DNA from: Xenopus tropicalis
Taxonomy: Eukaryota > Chordata > Amphibia > Anura > Pipidae
NCBI RefSeq assembly: GCF_000004195.4
Contig: NC_030678.2
Location: 95,376,904 to 95,440,903, forward strand
DNA: 64,000 nucleotides
Direction: 5' to 3'
Part shown: piece by piece, positions 46,368-57,329 of the stretch
Layout: every line of letters starts with the position of its first letter
Position numbering within the stretch: position 1 is the first letter of the stretch
Notes under the pieces: generated by a model
What the model saw: the letters and a program-made list of their open reading frames with translations, nothing else
What the model was told of the DNA's origin: nothing
Database searches by the model: none
Position numbers and translations under genes: made by a program

Positions 46368-46615
46368 AGAAATCTGTAGCAGCTAATCGGCCCATGTAGG
46401 GACACCAACAACGGGCCTGTCCGACCGATATTTGGCCTGAAATTGGCCAGGTATCGATCGGGCAGGTTAAAAAATTTAGTCGGATCGGCGACCGCATCGA
46501 CTTCTCCTATACCCGTCGTTCTAATTCGATCAGTTGGCCCCAGGGCCATATGACCGAATTAGCCTGGATTTGCCCGATATCGCCCTGTAGCAGATCTGAA
46601 GGTGTATGGCCACCT
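46368..46615. mobile_element. GGTGGCCATACA-family MITE, left end eroded
   Basis: The right end GGTGTATGGCCACCT is followed by TTA at 46616-46618. The interior is CCGACCGATATTTGGCCTG, AAATTGGCCAGGTATCGATC and GATATCGCCC, the same subfamily as 8995-9200. The left side has TTA at 46365-46367, then AGAAATCTGTAGCAG, where the terminal GTGGCCATAC seems deleted. Confidence 0.65.
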
Positions 46616-46619
46616 TTAA

Positions 46620-47855
46620 TATCCTCACACAATGAAACACAAGAAAAGCATAGTTTGATGGTCTGCTTGGCAAACTTATTTAGTCATTCAACTAAGAAGG
46701 TTTTTCAGTTAACACTGATTTGCTATATTACATGCTTTCCCAAAAATTAAGCGAAGTACTTGTTACTAACTAGTTAGCAAGTGAGCTTATGTTTTATGGA
46801 GCAAAATAATTTTTCTTTAACTATCTAATTAATGCACAAAATATTTTTTCTTTAACTATCTAATTAGTGCATAATTCCTAGTATGTATATTACTATTGTT
46901 GATTTTCTCTTAGGGAAAATAATACATTTTTATACAGCACTACACAAAAGCACATGCCGAGCTTTGGCGCTTAAGACACAGCTGGATCATTAGTAAATTT
47001 ATCATTTGTCAGTTCCTTTTTTTTCTTTTTATATATATAGTAACTCTGAGAGAAAATAACCTTGGGAGGTTGGGAGTCACTAGAAACCACATAAAGACCA
47101 GGACACTGAAAATCCAGCCTAGAATAGAACGGAGAGTTGAGATCTTGGAATTAGACCTGCTTCTCTATTACTGGTAGGAAGAACTGAACTTTTTCTGAAT
47201 TATATCAGGTTGGCTGCATCGCTTCAAAAGTGCCAGGTGTGAGTATTTGTTTCCCAGGCTAATTGTGCTTTGTTGTTGTTGTTTTTTATGATATACCCTG
47301 TTCTTATTCAGAAGACCTTGTTCATTATTATATCAATCACTTATCGGTTTTTGCAACAGCAATTTCTTCTTTTTTGGTATATCAATCACTTATTGTTTTT
47401 TTTGAAAAAGCATTCTAACAGAAGCCAAAGACAAAGGGGAGCTGTATTGTACAGGAAAATGTCAACCCACTGCATGAAAGCTTTACAATTCAACAGCAAA
47501 AATAGAAACACTATCACATAATTGAGCTACATTATTACAAGTGACAACTTCTAAGATAGCGATACCCTAGTGTTACAAATACCACAGTGCTGCCTTATCT
47601 GTTTTTCTTTTTAAGAACCTGAGAATACCAACACAATTAGGACAGTCTGGCACATTTCTACATATGCTTCATTTGCATCTTTCCTATGGTTTCTAACGTG
47701 ACACTTAAAACATTTTTTGCACAATATGTTATGCTGAGTTAATACTGCTAATATTAAATATCAGTCGTTTCAGAGATATTAACACTATGAGGTTTTTATT
47801 CACGCACTCCCCTGGCACATACTTCCAGTCCTTTTTAAGTTAACATCGCACTGCT
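46620..47855. other. No gene; one direct duplication
   Basis: At 46805-46870 the segment TTTTTCTTTAACTATCTAATTA and a few flanking bases occur twice in tandem. The rest is AT-rich. The frame at 47270-47521 has no motif. Confidence 0.45.
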
Positions 47856-47858
47856 TAA

Positions 47859-49067
47859 AGGGATACAGTTATGGGAAAACATGTTTTTTGCAAAAAGCAT
47901 TAGTTAATGGGGATTCTCCGGCAGAATTCTGCAGTAAAATCCATTTTTAAACATATTTAATCTTGAAATTTAACATGGGGCTAGACATAGACTTAGTTTC
48001 CCAGGTGTCCTTAGCCATGTGACTTGTGTTTTGATAAACTTCAGTCTTTCTTTACTGCTGCACTGCAAGTTAGAGTGATATCACCCCTCCCTTTCTACCC
48101 CAGCAGCCAATCAGCAGAACAATGGACAGTTAACACAATAGTAGCTCCCTGACACCTCTGCTGAATGATTCAGCTGCTTGAACTGATAGTTCCTTTTATA
48201 GGTTAATAGCACTGCTGGTACTGTCCAGAATTTTAGTGAGTGGGTAAACAGGCAAAACTGTCTACCACTGCCTCGCAGTAATTTGGGGTTGTTTCAGGCA
48301 TTTCTCTCCAGCTAAAATACACTGTGGAAAAACTGCCACTATGCCATTAGCCTCAATTAGCTTGTACAGTAAAAGATATATAGATATACATACACACATA
48401 TTATGCGCGTGTAACTAATGGTATATTGGCTTCTATAAAAAATAGCTCCAGATCCTAAATATATTATACAGTGAGGGGCAGATGTAGTGGCACCCAAAAT
48501 CCATTAAATACAGTAAAAGTCAGTGAGAAGCAGTGGGAACATTAGCCCCAAATACATAAAGTACAATGAGAAAGCAATTATTTCTGATACCTCAAGTCCC
48601 CTTACCCTTCCAAAACACAGGTTTTCTGCATTGTAGAGTTTAAATTCTACTGTACAGCGCTACGTACATAAGTAGCGCTTTATAAATAAAGATATGCATA
48701 CATACGTACAAATTAAATGCGGAAATCATTTGCATTGCTAAATGTGCTCACATGATCACCTAGTGGTAGACATAAGGATAGCACCCAAGGAGAAGAAACC
48801 CTGTTTATATGACTCGTATTGACAGTACATCGAGTAAGAAAAACAGCATCTTATTTAAAAGCAGTTCTAATGTGTAGCGCTGGCTCCTTCTGAAAACTCA
48901 GACTCAGGCACAATGCAGTGAGATGACTGCCTACACACCAAAATTACAACAAAAAAAAACTTCGTTGGTTCAAGAACGAAATTTCAAGTGGTAGAGTGAA
49001 TTATTTGCTATGTAAACAGTGTAATTTAGAAATAAAAAGTATACCATAAAATCATGACAGATTCCCT
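47859..49067. mobile_element. TTAA-flanked element (AAGGGATACAGTTATGGGAAAAC) with SINE tail inside
   Basis: The left is TTAA (47855-47858), then AAGGGATACAGTTATGGG. The right is AAATCATGACAGATTCCCT before TTAA (49068-49071). The left subterminal part (CATGTTTTTTGCAAAAAGC, CCCAGCAGCCAATCAGC) matches the frog element I recall as starting AAAGGGATACTGTCATGGG. A TGTACAGCGC...GCGCTTTATAAATAAA segment at 48650-48700 is a SINE or L2-type 3' tail inserted or captured inside. Confidence 0.7.
48648..48710 (+). repeat. SINE/L2-type 3' tail
   Basis: CTGTACAGCGCTACGTACAT with AGTAGCGCTTTATAAATAAA, then an ATACATACGT microsatellite-like end. A second diverged copy lies at 54150-54215. The head of the SINE is not visible here. 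Confidence 0.5.
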
Positions 49068-49069
49068 TT

Positions 49070-49860
49070 AAGCTGCATTGTAATAATAATATCAAAGGAA
49101 ATGTAAATCATTTAAAAATGTTAGGTGGGCTTTTTATTTATGATTTAGGTGATTAGTTACCAGTTACCAGTAGAGCAAACACCACCTGACAGCCATGGTA
49201 GCTTTTTTATCATTTAAAAGCTTTTAGTGTCATAACCTGCAGGGACAACTTGAAGGAAGCATCAGGAAATAGGATCTTACTACAGTATGCCAGTGGTATT
49301 GTTAAAATATTGATTTTCTTGATCTGAACCGGAGAAGGAATACAATTAACATACTCAAGTGACTCATTTGCAAAGCGGGGAGAACTTGTCAGCTTTGTTC
49401 AAAGACTGGCTCACCAGCCCCAAGGCACCAGTATAGGGGCAGCACTGAATTTGAAATGAGCATTATCACTTTATGTGCAGGAGGAACATTTAAACCAGAT
49501 CTAGTTTTTTTCTTTAACAATAAAAACTCAAGTTTATAATTAATTATAATCAATTTTCTGCTAAATAATTTATAAATGCAAGTGTGAATCGCAAAATTGA
49601 ACCTGCATTTTGGCTGTGTACATAATGCACATGCTCCTAGCACATTGTCACTGTACCATTGTGCTCTTTCAGACTATACAGATTAATTACACACAACCAA
49701 GTGCAGGTATGCTAGGGAACCATGAAAAGCTAATGTCGGGCTGAACCTGATAGTAATTGCAGGGTTACCCTTATGGGCTAACCAGACACAACTGGTTTGT
49801 GCCAAGCATACTGGATGCTAGTGCTCCTATTATTACCTCTGGTATTAGTGCAATGGAATT
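49070..49860. other. No gene recognised
   Basis: AT-rich. The frame at 49389-49643 (minus) has no motif. Confidence 0.4.
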
Positions 49861-49862
49861 AA

Positions 49863-50231
49863 AAGAGAAGGAAAGTTACAATCACTGGGGTACCTTATAC
49901 CTTGGGCTGCAACCAGCACCAGCCTGGAGTAGTGGCAAGACATTAATCCCCTTCTTTCGTCTGTCTTGCTTCTTCTGTCTTCCTTCTGTCTTTGCATGCT
50001 CAGTAGGAAAAGCAACAGCATGATAACTTTTATTTGCTGCCTTTTCCTGCAAATCCCATTGCTTCCACTATTTGCATTCACAGTGAGGTTGGAGAGGTGC
50101 AGTTCGGACAGTCTGTCTCGGTTTTTTCCTGCACCATGGCTTCTTTGTGTGTGTTGTTGTTGCTACTGTGACCAGCACACCCCATATTTATTTAGTCCTC
50201 CTATTTTTCAATGAAGTTGGATCCCCTTTAA
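49863..50231. mobile_element. TTAA-type MITE (second AGAGAAGGAAAG copy)
   Basis: The left is TTAA (49859-49862), then AAGAGAAGGAAAGTTACAATCACTGGGG, very similar to 6880. The right is GTTGGATCCCCT then TTAA near 50229-50232. The two ends are not alike, so this may be a composite. The long frames inside (49757-50023, 49966-50214) are on overlapping frames of both strands and not credible. Confidence 0.55.
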
Positions 50232-50282
50232 AGCAGTGTCTGGCCTGTGCATGGTCAGACACTGCTTTAAAGGGGATCTAAC
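50216..50282. repeat. 27-bp hairpin at a TTTAA junction
   Basis: The left arm GTTGGATCCCCTTTAAAGCAG plus TGTCTG and the right arm CAGACA plus CTGCTTTAAAGGGGATCTAAC match with one mismatch, spacer GCCTGTGCATGGT. Both arms carry a TTTAAA next to GGGGAT, the sequence at element ends of the TTAA group. It is consistent with two such elements meeting head to head. Confidence 0.9.
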
Positions 50283-50599
50283 CTCGAAACAAAAAATCCA
50301 TCTTGTACTTCTCTAAATTCTTTTGCAAATTAAATTTGTTTTTTATTTTTAATTTGAGACTAGACTAGTCAGGCTTCAGCTCAATGACTTTCTTTGAAGG
50401 CCCAGAGTGTCAGCGGTCCTAACTATCTGCACTTGGATTCAGTTAGCCTTAAAATTGCTGATTCTTAGTTAAGTGAGTTAAGTCACAAGCCTGGCATTAG
50501 CAGTCTAAACTGCATGTATCTCAGTAACAGCTTAAAATAGAAAATAGAATGTTAATTTTTAAGGGTTCTTATATAAGCACTCTAAATAATATACACCCT

Positions 50600-51371
50600 A
50601 AATCAGACCCTCCAAGGTAATTTCCCCACCCCCGCTGTGCCCTCACCCCTGGCTACTATCTGCCAGGGGGGGCATAGTTTGTGGACTAACTATAAGGGTT
50701 GATTCACTAAAGTGCGATAACGCTTATCGCATGCTTTTTTGTGCTAAAATTTACGCAAAAAAAAGTGCGATACGCAAAAGTATTATTGCATGCGTGCAAC
50801 CGAATGCATTAATTTTAACGCATTGAGTTCATTAGTGCGCAGAAATAATACTAACGTATGATTCACAAACACTTAGACGCACTAAATATCGCATTAGTCT
50901 GTGCAAAAATTAACACCTACTTGGGCCAGGCGGTAATTATAGAAGAGTGCAGTTCATGAGCTTTTGGCAACACAATATGGACTTTGCAGTGGGATTTATT
51001 CAAGTATGTGTTGGCCCTAGAGTGATGCAGCCTCCAGTTTGCAGGGAAATGGTCATTTTCAGAACAGTAGTTTTACGAAAGTAATGGCGTGTATGGCTAA
51101 TACGGCGTGCGCTTTTTCGCACGCGGTGACAATTTGTGCGTCCTGCGAAAATAGTCTTTGCGACTTAAATAATGCAAACACAGCATCGCGTCTAAATTAA
51201 CGCAAGTATCCTTTTAGTGAATCATGCGTTTAACCGCGATAAAATTTTTAATGCATGCTATAAATAGCGCTCTAAATATCGTCCTTTAGTGAATCAACCC
51301 TATAGTCCGGCCCCCCAACAGTCTGAGGGACTGTGAACTGGCCTCCTGTTTAAAAAGTTTGAGGACCCCTG
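50600..51371 (-). mobile_element. hAT-type repeat fragment, split by a MITE
   Basis: Read from 51371 leftwards: CAGGGGTCCTCAAACTTTTT, AAACAGGAGGCCAGTTCAC, AGACTGTTGGGGGGCCGGAC, TATAGTTAGTCCAC, and a GGGTGAGGGC...GGGGGTGGGG region. The CAGGGGTCCTCAAAC start is typical of a vertebrate hAT group. The left end is lost. A palindromic MITE (50695-51301) interrupts it between TATAG and its continuation. Confidence 0.65.
50695..51301. mobile_element. Palindromic MITE, GATTCACTAAAG family, ATA duplication
   Basis: The ends are AGGGTTGATTCACTAAAGTGCG and TTTAGTGAATCAACCCT, flanked by ATA at 50692-50694 and 51302-51304. The centre carries ACACCTACTTGGGCCAGGCG, GGCAACACAATATGGAC and GTTGGCCCTAGAGTGATG, the same as in 14851 and 27776. 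Removing it restores the continuous hAT sequence AACTATAGTCCGGCC. Confidence 0.9.
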
Positions 51372-51379
51372 CAGTTTAA

Positions 51380-52370
51380 ATAATAACATAAATTTATTTT
51401 TTGGATTTAGATTGGGTTTAAGCTTTGAAAAGACAAGCAGTGACATCTATGTCTTTTAGGTTGCTTCAAACAATCTGATTCTATTAAGAAATCAGTACTT
51501 CTAGTTGTATTTTGTAGTCGGCAGAGATGTTTAAAAGAAGAAGGTTCTACATGTACAACGTATTTGTTAAAAAAAATCGCATCAGACTTGCTTACTTCTG
51601 TGACAGTATCTTGGAAGTACGTGCTGTATTCAGCAGTGTTAACACATTGCTGATAATTCTTAGGAGATAAATCCTTCTGTTCTGAAGCTTCATTTTTGTT
51701 TTACTGCCAAACTATCTTGGTAAGGGAAAATAAAGAATATATCTCTTGCAACAGTAGAAACAGCTGATATTTAGAAGCAAAATGAGATAATGAGTAAAAA
51801 GCTGTAAAATAATATGTGTCTCAGTACATTTAATTTATACAATGACAACATAAAAACAAGACAAAGGGGCTGCTATGCTATGAACAAAGATACGGTAACA
51901 TTAACTGGAGGATCAGGCTTTAGTTCCTGCCCATGAAATAGTAAAGGCTGGTTTGAGATTAACATGTTAATCCCACCGTCTAGGGGTTTAGTATAAAATG
52001 TTGCTACAACACTGTGCTGCTTTTGCCCCACATAAAAATAAATGTATTAACCTCTATGGTTGAAGTAATGACTTCAGGCAGATGGTAATTACATGGAGGA
52101 AACAAACTTAGTTTAGACACAAACAAACACTTATAAGTGAATTTTTATTTGGGAAAATGGTATATGGCATTGTGCTAAACTGTATTGCATCTTATTATCA
52201 ACAAAAGGACTTTGCACAAAAGAACTTGCAAAAATGTATTTAGACAAATTTATGGTTAACAAAGTATAATGGTCTTTTGCACATGTTTACATCATACAAC
52301 ACACCTTCCACAACCAATAATCAACTCAATATCCCATGTGCATTGGTTACACTGCACCTCTTAAAGTGAT
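51380..52370. other. No gene recognised
   Basis: AT-rich sequence without recognisable features. Confidence 0.4.
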
Positions 52371-52374
52371 ACAG

Positions 52375-53023
52375 CCACTTAAAAACATTTTTTTACACCT
52401 GCTGTTGTGTTTTAATTTGTATCAGCTTTAAATTCCTTATAAACTAAATCTGCAAAGTTTTTTCACTTCATACTTATGGTAGCACGAATTACAGACCCAC
52501 GGAGCAGCCATGTTTGTTCCCCTCTTCCGAGTTTTAATTGAAATGCCTCCCAAGTGAATAAATATGCCCAATCACAAACCTGCAACGCCCCTTCTGCTTT
52601 CCGCCGGTGTGTGACAAGTTCAGCTCCGTTGTCTATGTGTAATGGGGAGGGGTGCAGGGAGAGCCCTTAGAAGCAGGCAGGCACGGGAAAGCTATTTAAA
52701 TTCTTCGTGCAAAGAGCAGAGTGGGGGGGAAGCCCTTTGAAGCAGGCAGGCAATGGAAAGATCAAGCCTGCCTGCTATCTAGTTCACAATGCGATGCAAG
52801 GGAGGGAGGGGGAACTTTTTGAAGCAAATGGCAAGCTGAATCCTCCCAGATTTTGACAGATTGAGAAGCTACAGTCGAGTTGCCAGACTGTTGGGTTCAG
52901 GATCTTCAGTAGAATTTATGTAAAGAAACAGGACTTTTAGGAAAAAACAGTCAACATGACCTATAGGTAGGTTTGGAAGTAGGTTCATATTTTTATAAGG
53001 AATTTTTTGGTGTCAGTATCACT
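52375..53023. mobile_element. TTAA-flanked element (AGTGATAC ends)
   Basis: The left TTAA (52371-52374), then AGTGATACAGCCACTTAAAAAC. The right GGTGTCAGTATCACT, then TTAA (53024-53027). Inverted ends of about 13 bp. The interior is GC-richer with two copies of AAGCAGGCAGGCA (52672-52685 and 52740-52753). No coding frame. Confidence 0.75.
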
Positions 53024-53029
53024 TTAAAG

Positions 53030-54635
53030 AGCACACAAATATGACTTTTGCCTGGCAAAAGACAGAGCAAAGTGCTTACAGCACTTCTTACATATTAACA
53101 GTATTTTGGGTAGAAAAAAGGCAACCATTTATTGTTTAACCTTTTGGTCTGAATGAAACCTAACTACCTGCAAGTTGATTCAGAAAAAGCAAAAACCCCA
53201 ATGTGAAGCCTCAAAGGGGAACTGCTGACTGGCATTGCTTGCTATAGTCAAGTTTATTACCCTCCAGTACCCCTAGGTCTTCTCCATCATGGCTGGTAAC
53301 AGGATAAAGCAATTCCACCAAATAAAAAAAATCAACAAAAATGATAAGAATCTTTTATTTTAAAGTGACAGTTGTTTATTTAATTGTTATGGTGTTATTT
53401 TTCAAAGATTTTGCTTTCCCAAGTGCTGAATAGCAAACTTAAGTAGGGCTAAATGGCTTACAGCAAGTTTGCCAGGGGTACGATTTAACCTATTAAGTGT
53501 CAGCAGAATTTTGCATATCATTTGCACTGTGCCAGACTTAATTTAAACATTTTGTTCTCTCTTACTACGGGGATGATTTTTAGTTCACCTTGGAAAACCT
53601 TTGAAAACTACACGTCTTCTTTTTTAGGTTCTCTGTCTGAATCTAAGTCTGTGTATTTCCACTTCTGGAACAAGATTTAGAGCTCTAAATACCAACATTT
53701 TTTTAAAAAAAATCTATTTTGGTATAGGCATTTATACAAGAACAATATTTTATTTGATGCACAAAAATTCAAATGATTTGGAAAGCCTCCTGTCTCTTGA
53801 ATGTGCCAATACCAGATATGTATAGTTTTATGGAGATTTCTGACTTCCTTAGATCAAAAACTCCCAGCAGGAAATTACCAAAATCCAAAATGGGTAACCA
53901 AACATCAATACTTTTTCTGCATTTACTGCATTTTTTGTGGGGTAAAGCCACATAAAATATGTTTACCCACTAAAACCATATATATTTGGAAAGTACACAT
54001 TCTGTTGAATCCAAAATGGGTATCTAAGTCATAGATTTACCAAACCATGTCACGTACAGAGGCATTCCATTTATTTATTTAATTGTATTCATTATTGTAC
54101 TTTATTGTAATGACCCCGTTTGTTTGTTTGTTTATTAATTTATTGTTCTGCTGTACAGCACTGTGTACATTAGTATCATTATATAAATAAAAATATACTT
54201 ACATACATACAAATTTGCATATGACTTTCTACGTTCTGGCTGCTGCAAAATAAGCACCAAGTATGTCTATTATGTACCATAAGACCTTCTTACAGTAGGG
54301 AGACCCTAGAAAACCATATGTTTTTGGAATGTACACATTCTAAAATGGGTAACCATGCCTTTCAACTCCAAAGTACCAAACAGCAAAGCTATGCTAAACA
54401 TAAGTTAATATTTCCATGGGCAAAGCAGAGTGCAATAAAACTATGGAAATCATGAAAAAATGTCAATCAGAATCACAGAATATTTTGGCTAGGCCAAATA
54501 GGTTTTATGGACAGAAACAAGCAAACACCACTTATGCAGAACTGAAAATGCAACAGAATGTCCAAAAATGAAACAAAATCAACAAAATAAGATATAAAAT
54601 GCATTGCACAAAAAAAACAAAAACCTGCACAATGC
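53030..54635. other. No gene; diverged repeats and microsatellites
   Basis: CCAAAATGGGTAACCA and ATATTTGGAAAGTACACATTC phrases recur between 53885 and 54350, suggesting two or three very diverged copies of one repeat. A TTTG microsatellite lies at 54117-54132 and a SINE-like tail CTGTACAGCACTGTGTACATTAG at 54150. Confidence 0.5.
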
Positions 54636-54639
54636 AGTG

Positions 54640-54770
54640 TGTGTCTATATGTGTATGTACCCTTGCAAACAAATTGTATGTTGTGCGTGCATGCGTGTTC
54701 AAATATGTGCATGTGTGTGTAAGTGTAAATGTAAGTGTGTATTAGTGTAAACAGCATTTGTTTGTGTGTG
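54640..54770. repeat. (TG)n-rich degenerate microsatellite
   Basis: GTGTGTCTATATGTGTATG and GTGCATGTGTGTGTAAGTG with AAATGTAAGTGTGTATTAG. Open frames across it are artefacts. Confidence 0.75.
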
Positions 54771-54907
54771 ACACTATCCTAGGGACAAGCAGGATAGAAA
54801 TTCAGGAGGCAGAAGGCATTCAGGACGGAGGAGGCTGTCTTTGTTGTTGATGTGTGGGCAGCCCTGGGTGGCGGGGTCCAGGAAGTGCAGGCAACAGCAG
54901 ACACATA

Positions 54908-55479
54908 GGGGCCCATTTACTTACTCACGAACGGGCCGAATGCGTCCGATTGCGTTTTTTTCGTAATGATCGGTATTTTGAGATTTTTTCGGAAAATTAT
55001 CGCGACTTTTTCGTTACCAATACGATTTTTGCGGAAAAACGCGAAAAACGACTTTTCGGAAATTATCGCGACTTTTTCGTTACCAATACGATTTGCGCGA
55101 AAAAACGCGAGTTTTCGTAGCCATTCCGAAAGTTGCGCTTTTTTCGTAGCGTTAAAACTTGCGCAAAAAGTTCCGATTTTTTCGTAGTGTTAAAACTTGC
55201 GCAAAACGTCGCGCCTTTTAAGTTTTAACGCTACGAAAAAAGCGCAACTTTTCGCGCAAGTTTTAACGCTACGAAAAAATCGCAACTTTCGGAATGGCTA
55301 CGGAAAACTCGCGTTTTTTCGCGCAAATCGTATTGGTAACGAAAAAGTCGCGATAATTTCCGAAAAGTCGTAAAGGCGCCGAAAAAATCGCAAAAAATAT
55401 GAAAAAGTCGCAAAATGTTCGTTTTCCAATCGGAATTTTTCCAATTCGGTCGGAATTCGTGTCTTAGTAAATCAGCCCC
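54908..55479. mobile_element. Long CpG-dense palindromic MITE, ATA duplication
   Basis: The ends are GGGGCCCATTTACTTACTC and AGTAAATCAGCCCC, flanked by ATA (54905-54907 and 55480-55482). The arms are about 270 bp, with repeated GCGACTTTTTCGTTACC and CGTAGCGTTAAAACTTGCGC blocks, centred near 55205. Frames at 54854-55187 and 55231-55413 are translations of the arms. The flanks at 54790-54900 and 55485-55570 are GC-richer and may be another repeat interrupted by this one. Confidence 0.9.
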
Positions 55480-56125
55480 ATAGTCTGCTACTACCTAGGG
55501 GCCCCTGGGCCCGCTAGCTCCCCCACTTCTGCACACTGTCTAGGCACTGGGGAACAAACAGGGAGCAAAGCAGTGGCTTTAAAAGCTGCTTCTTCACTCC
55601 CTCAATAGGAATTGCTGCACAATGTAGAATCTATGTTCAGTGGCACTTTAGTACTTTTATCCACAGAATGTTGATTCTACATTTAAAAGGTTAAATACAC
55701 TGAAAATCACATTGCTATAAGTTTCCTTCCAGACAAAAGTGTATTGCCTTCTATAAGGCGATGAGCAAAAGCCTAGACATTGGTGTAGCAGTGGACATGA
55801 TCTACTTAGATTTTGCTAAATCATTTAACACAGGATCTAACAAAAGATTAATGATTAAATTAATGGATATTGTCCTGGAAAATAATATAGGTACTTGGAT
55901 ACAGAACTAGCTGAAGGATAGATTACAAAGAGTGGAGGTAAATGAAGCATTTTGTAATTGCACCAGTGTTCTTTTAGTGAAGTACCGCAGGGTTCTGTCC
56001 TTGGCCCTTTTGCAGTTTAATTTGTTTATTAATGACCTTAGGGTGGGAACTGTAAGTGCTATGTTTACTTTTGTTAATGATACTGCATTGTGCAAAAGTT
56101 CCACTTTGCAAAAAGATTTGACTAA

Positions 56126-56419
56126 AGGTGGCCATACACGTGGCGATCTGCCACACACCATTCAGGGCTGAATCGGCAGGTAAGGAGGTAGAAACAATAG
56201 GATTTCTACCTCCTTCTGCCGATTCAGCTCTGAAGGGAGATTTTGATCAGGCGCCTTCTATGGCGCCCGATCAAAATTTTCCAACTGGTCCGATCGGCGA
56301 GTCGGCCGATATCAGCAGCTTCCTGCGATATCGGTCGACTCGCTGACATACCATACACGCACCGAATATCGTACGAAACGAGGTTTCGTACGATATTATC
56401 GGTGCGTGTATGGCCACCT
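56126..56419. mobile_element. PIF/Harbinger-like MITE, TAA duplication, inside a CR1
   Basis: The ends AGGTGGCCATACACG and CGTGTATGGCCACCT, flanked by TAA at 56123-56125 and 56420-56422. Excising it with one TAA restores the CR1 reading GATTTGACTAAATTAGAAAAG, so the duplication is exactly 3 bp. The interior matches 43376-43717. Confidence 0.95.
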
Positions 56420-56585
56420 TAAATTAGAAAAGTAGGCAGCAAACTGGCAAATGAGCTTCAATGCTGATAAATGCAAGATTATATACTTTGGTAAAATTAA
56501 CATAAATGCTAGTTATTCACTAAATAGTAGTGTGCTGGAGCCCCTTAATTCTAAAGGAATTAGAGATTTTAGTGTAACTCTAGAA

Positions 56586-56881
56586 CAGTGATCCCCAACC
56601 AGTAGCTCGTGAGCAACATGCTCACCAACCTCTTGGATGCTTCCAGTGTCCTCAAAGAATGTGTTTTTTGGTTTTTTTTTTAATTCCTGGCTTGATGGCA
56701 AGTTTTGGTTGCATAAATCCCCAAACTACCAAACAAAGCCTCTTGTAAACTGCGATTATGCATACTAAATAGCCAATCACAGCCCTTATTTGGCACCCCA
56801 ATAATAATTTATGATGTTTTTTTTTGCTCCCCAAGTTACATTTGACTCTGGCTCACGAGTAAGAAAGGTTGGGGATCCCTG
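56586..56881. mobile_element. hAT-type MITE, 8-bp duplication, inside a CR1
   Basis: The ends CAGTGATCCCCAACC and GGTTGGGGATCCCTG, with CTCTAGAA at 56578-56585 and 56882-56889. AGTAGCTCGTGAGCAACATG at the left and CATTTGACTCTGGCTCACGAG at the right form subterminal palindromes. The interior is A/T-rich with a T run. Confidence 0.95.
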
Positions 56882-56922
56882 CTCTAGAAAAGCACTCAGT
56901 GGCTACAAAAGCAAATAAAGTA

Positions 56923-57249
56923 CAGGTATGGGGACCCATTATCCTGAATGCTCGGGACCTGGGGTTTTCTGGATAAGGGTTCTTTCCGTAATTTGGATCT
57001 CTTACCTTAAGTCTACTAAAAAATTATTTAAACAGTAATTAAACCCAGTATTATTGTTTTGGCTCCAATAAGGATTAATTAAATCTTAGTTGGGATCAAG
57101 TACAAGGTACTGTTTTATTATTACAGAGAAAAAGGAAACCATTTAAAAAAATGTGAATTATTTGATTAAAATGGAGTCTATGGGAGATGGCCTTTCCGTA
57201 ATTCGGAACTGTCTGGATAATGGGTTTCCGATAAGGGGTCCAATACCTA
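56923..57249. mobile_element. TA-type MITE inside a CR1
   Basis: TA (56921-56922), then CAGGTATGGGGACCCATTATCC; the right end CCGATAAGGGGTCCAATACCTA, then TA (57250-57251). Excision with one TA restores CR1 coding sequence across AAAGTACTGTCATAC. This proves the 2-bp TA duplication for the family. Confidence 0.95.
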
Positions 57250-57329
57250 TACTGTCATACATAAAAAGGGCTTTCAGTTTGCCTCTTTAGGGCGAGGGCA
57301 GACAAAGCATATATTCACTTCTCTCAGCC

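Larger units (their letters stand above)
55725..57290 (+). pseudogene. Degenerate CR1-like LINE RT fragment, split by three MITEs
   Basis: Plus-strand frames from about 55742 give IAFYKAMSKSLDIG, DMIYLDFAKSFN, RLMIKL, a stop at 55908-55910 where the related intact copy has Trp, then RLQRVEVN, LFINDLRVG and FTFVNDTALC (catalytic motif degraded from FADD). After the MITE at 56126-56419 it resumes with AANWQMSFNADKC, is interrupted again at 56586-56881, resumes with SVATKANK-like sequence, and after 56923-57249 continues with VLSYIKRAFS. The order is the same as in the LINE at 61784-63547 on the other strand, so the copies belong to one family. No part is functional. Confidence 0.85.

Noticed and set aside
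54854..55413. Phe/Ser/Arg-rich frames such as 54966-55187
   Set aside because: They translate the repeated blocks of a CpG-dense palindromic MITE.
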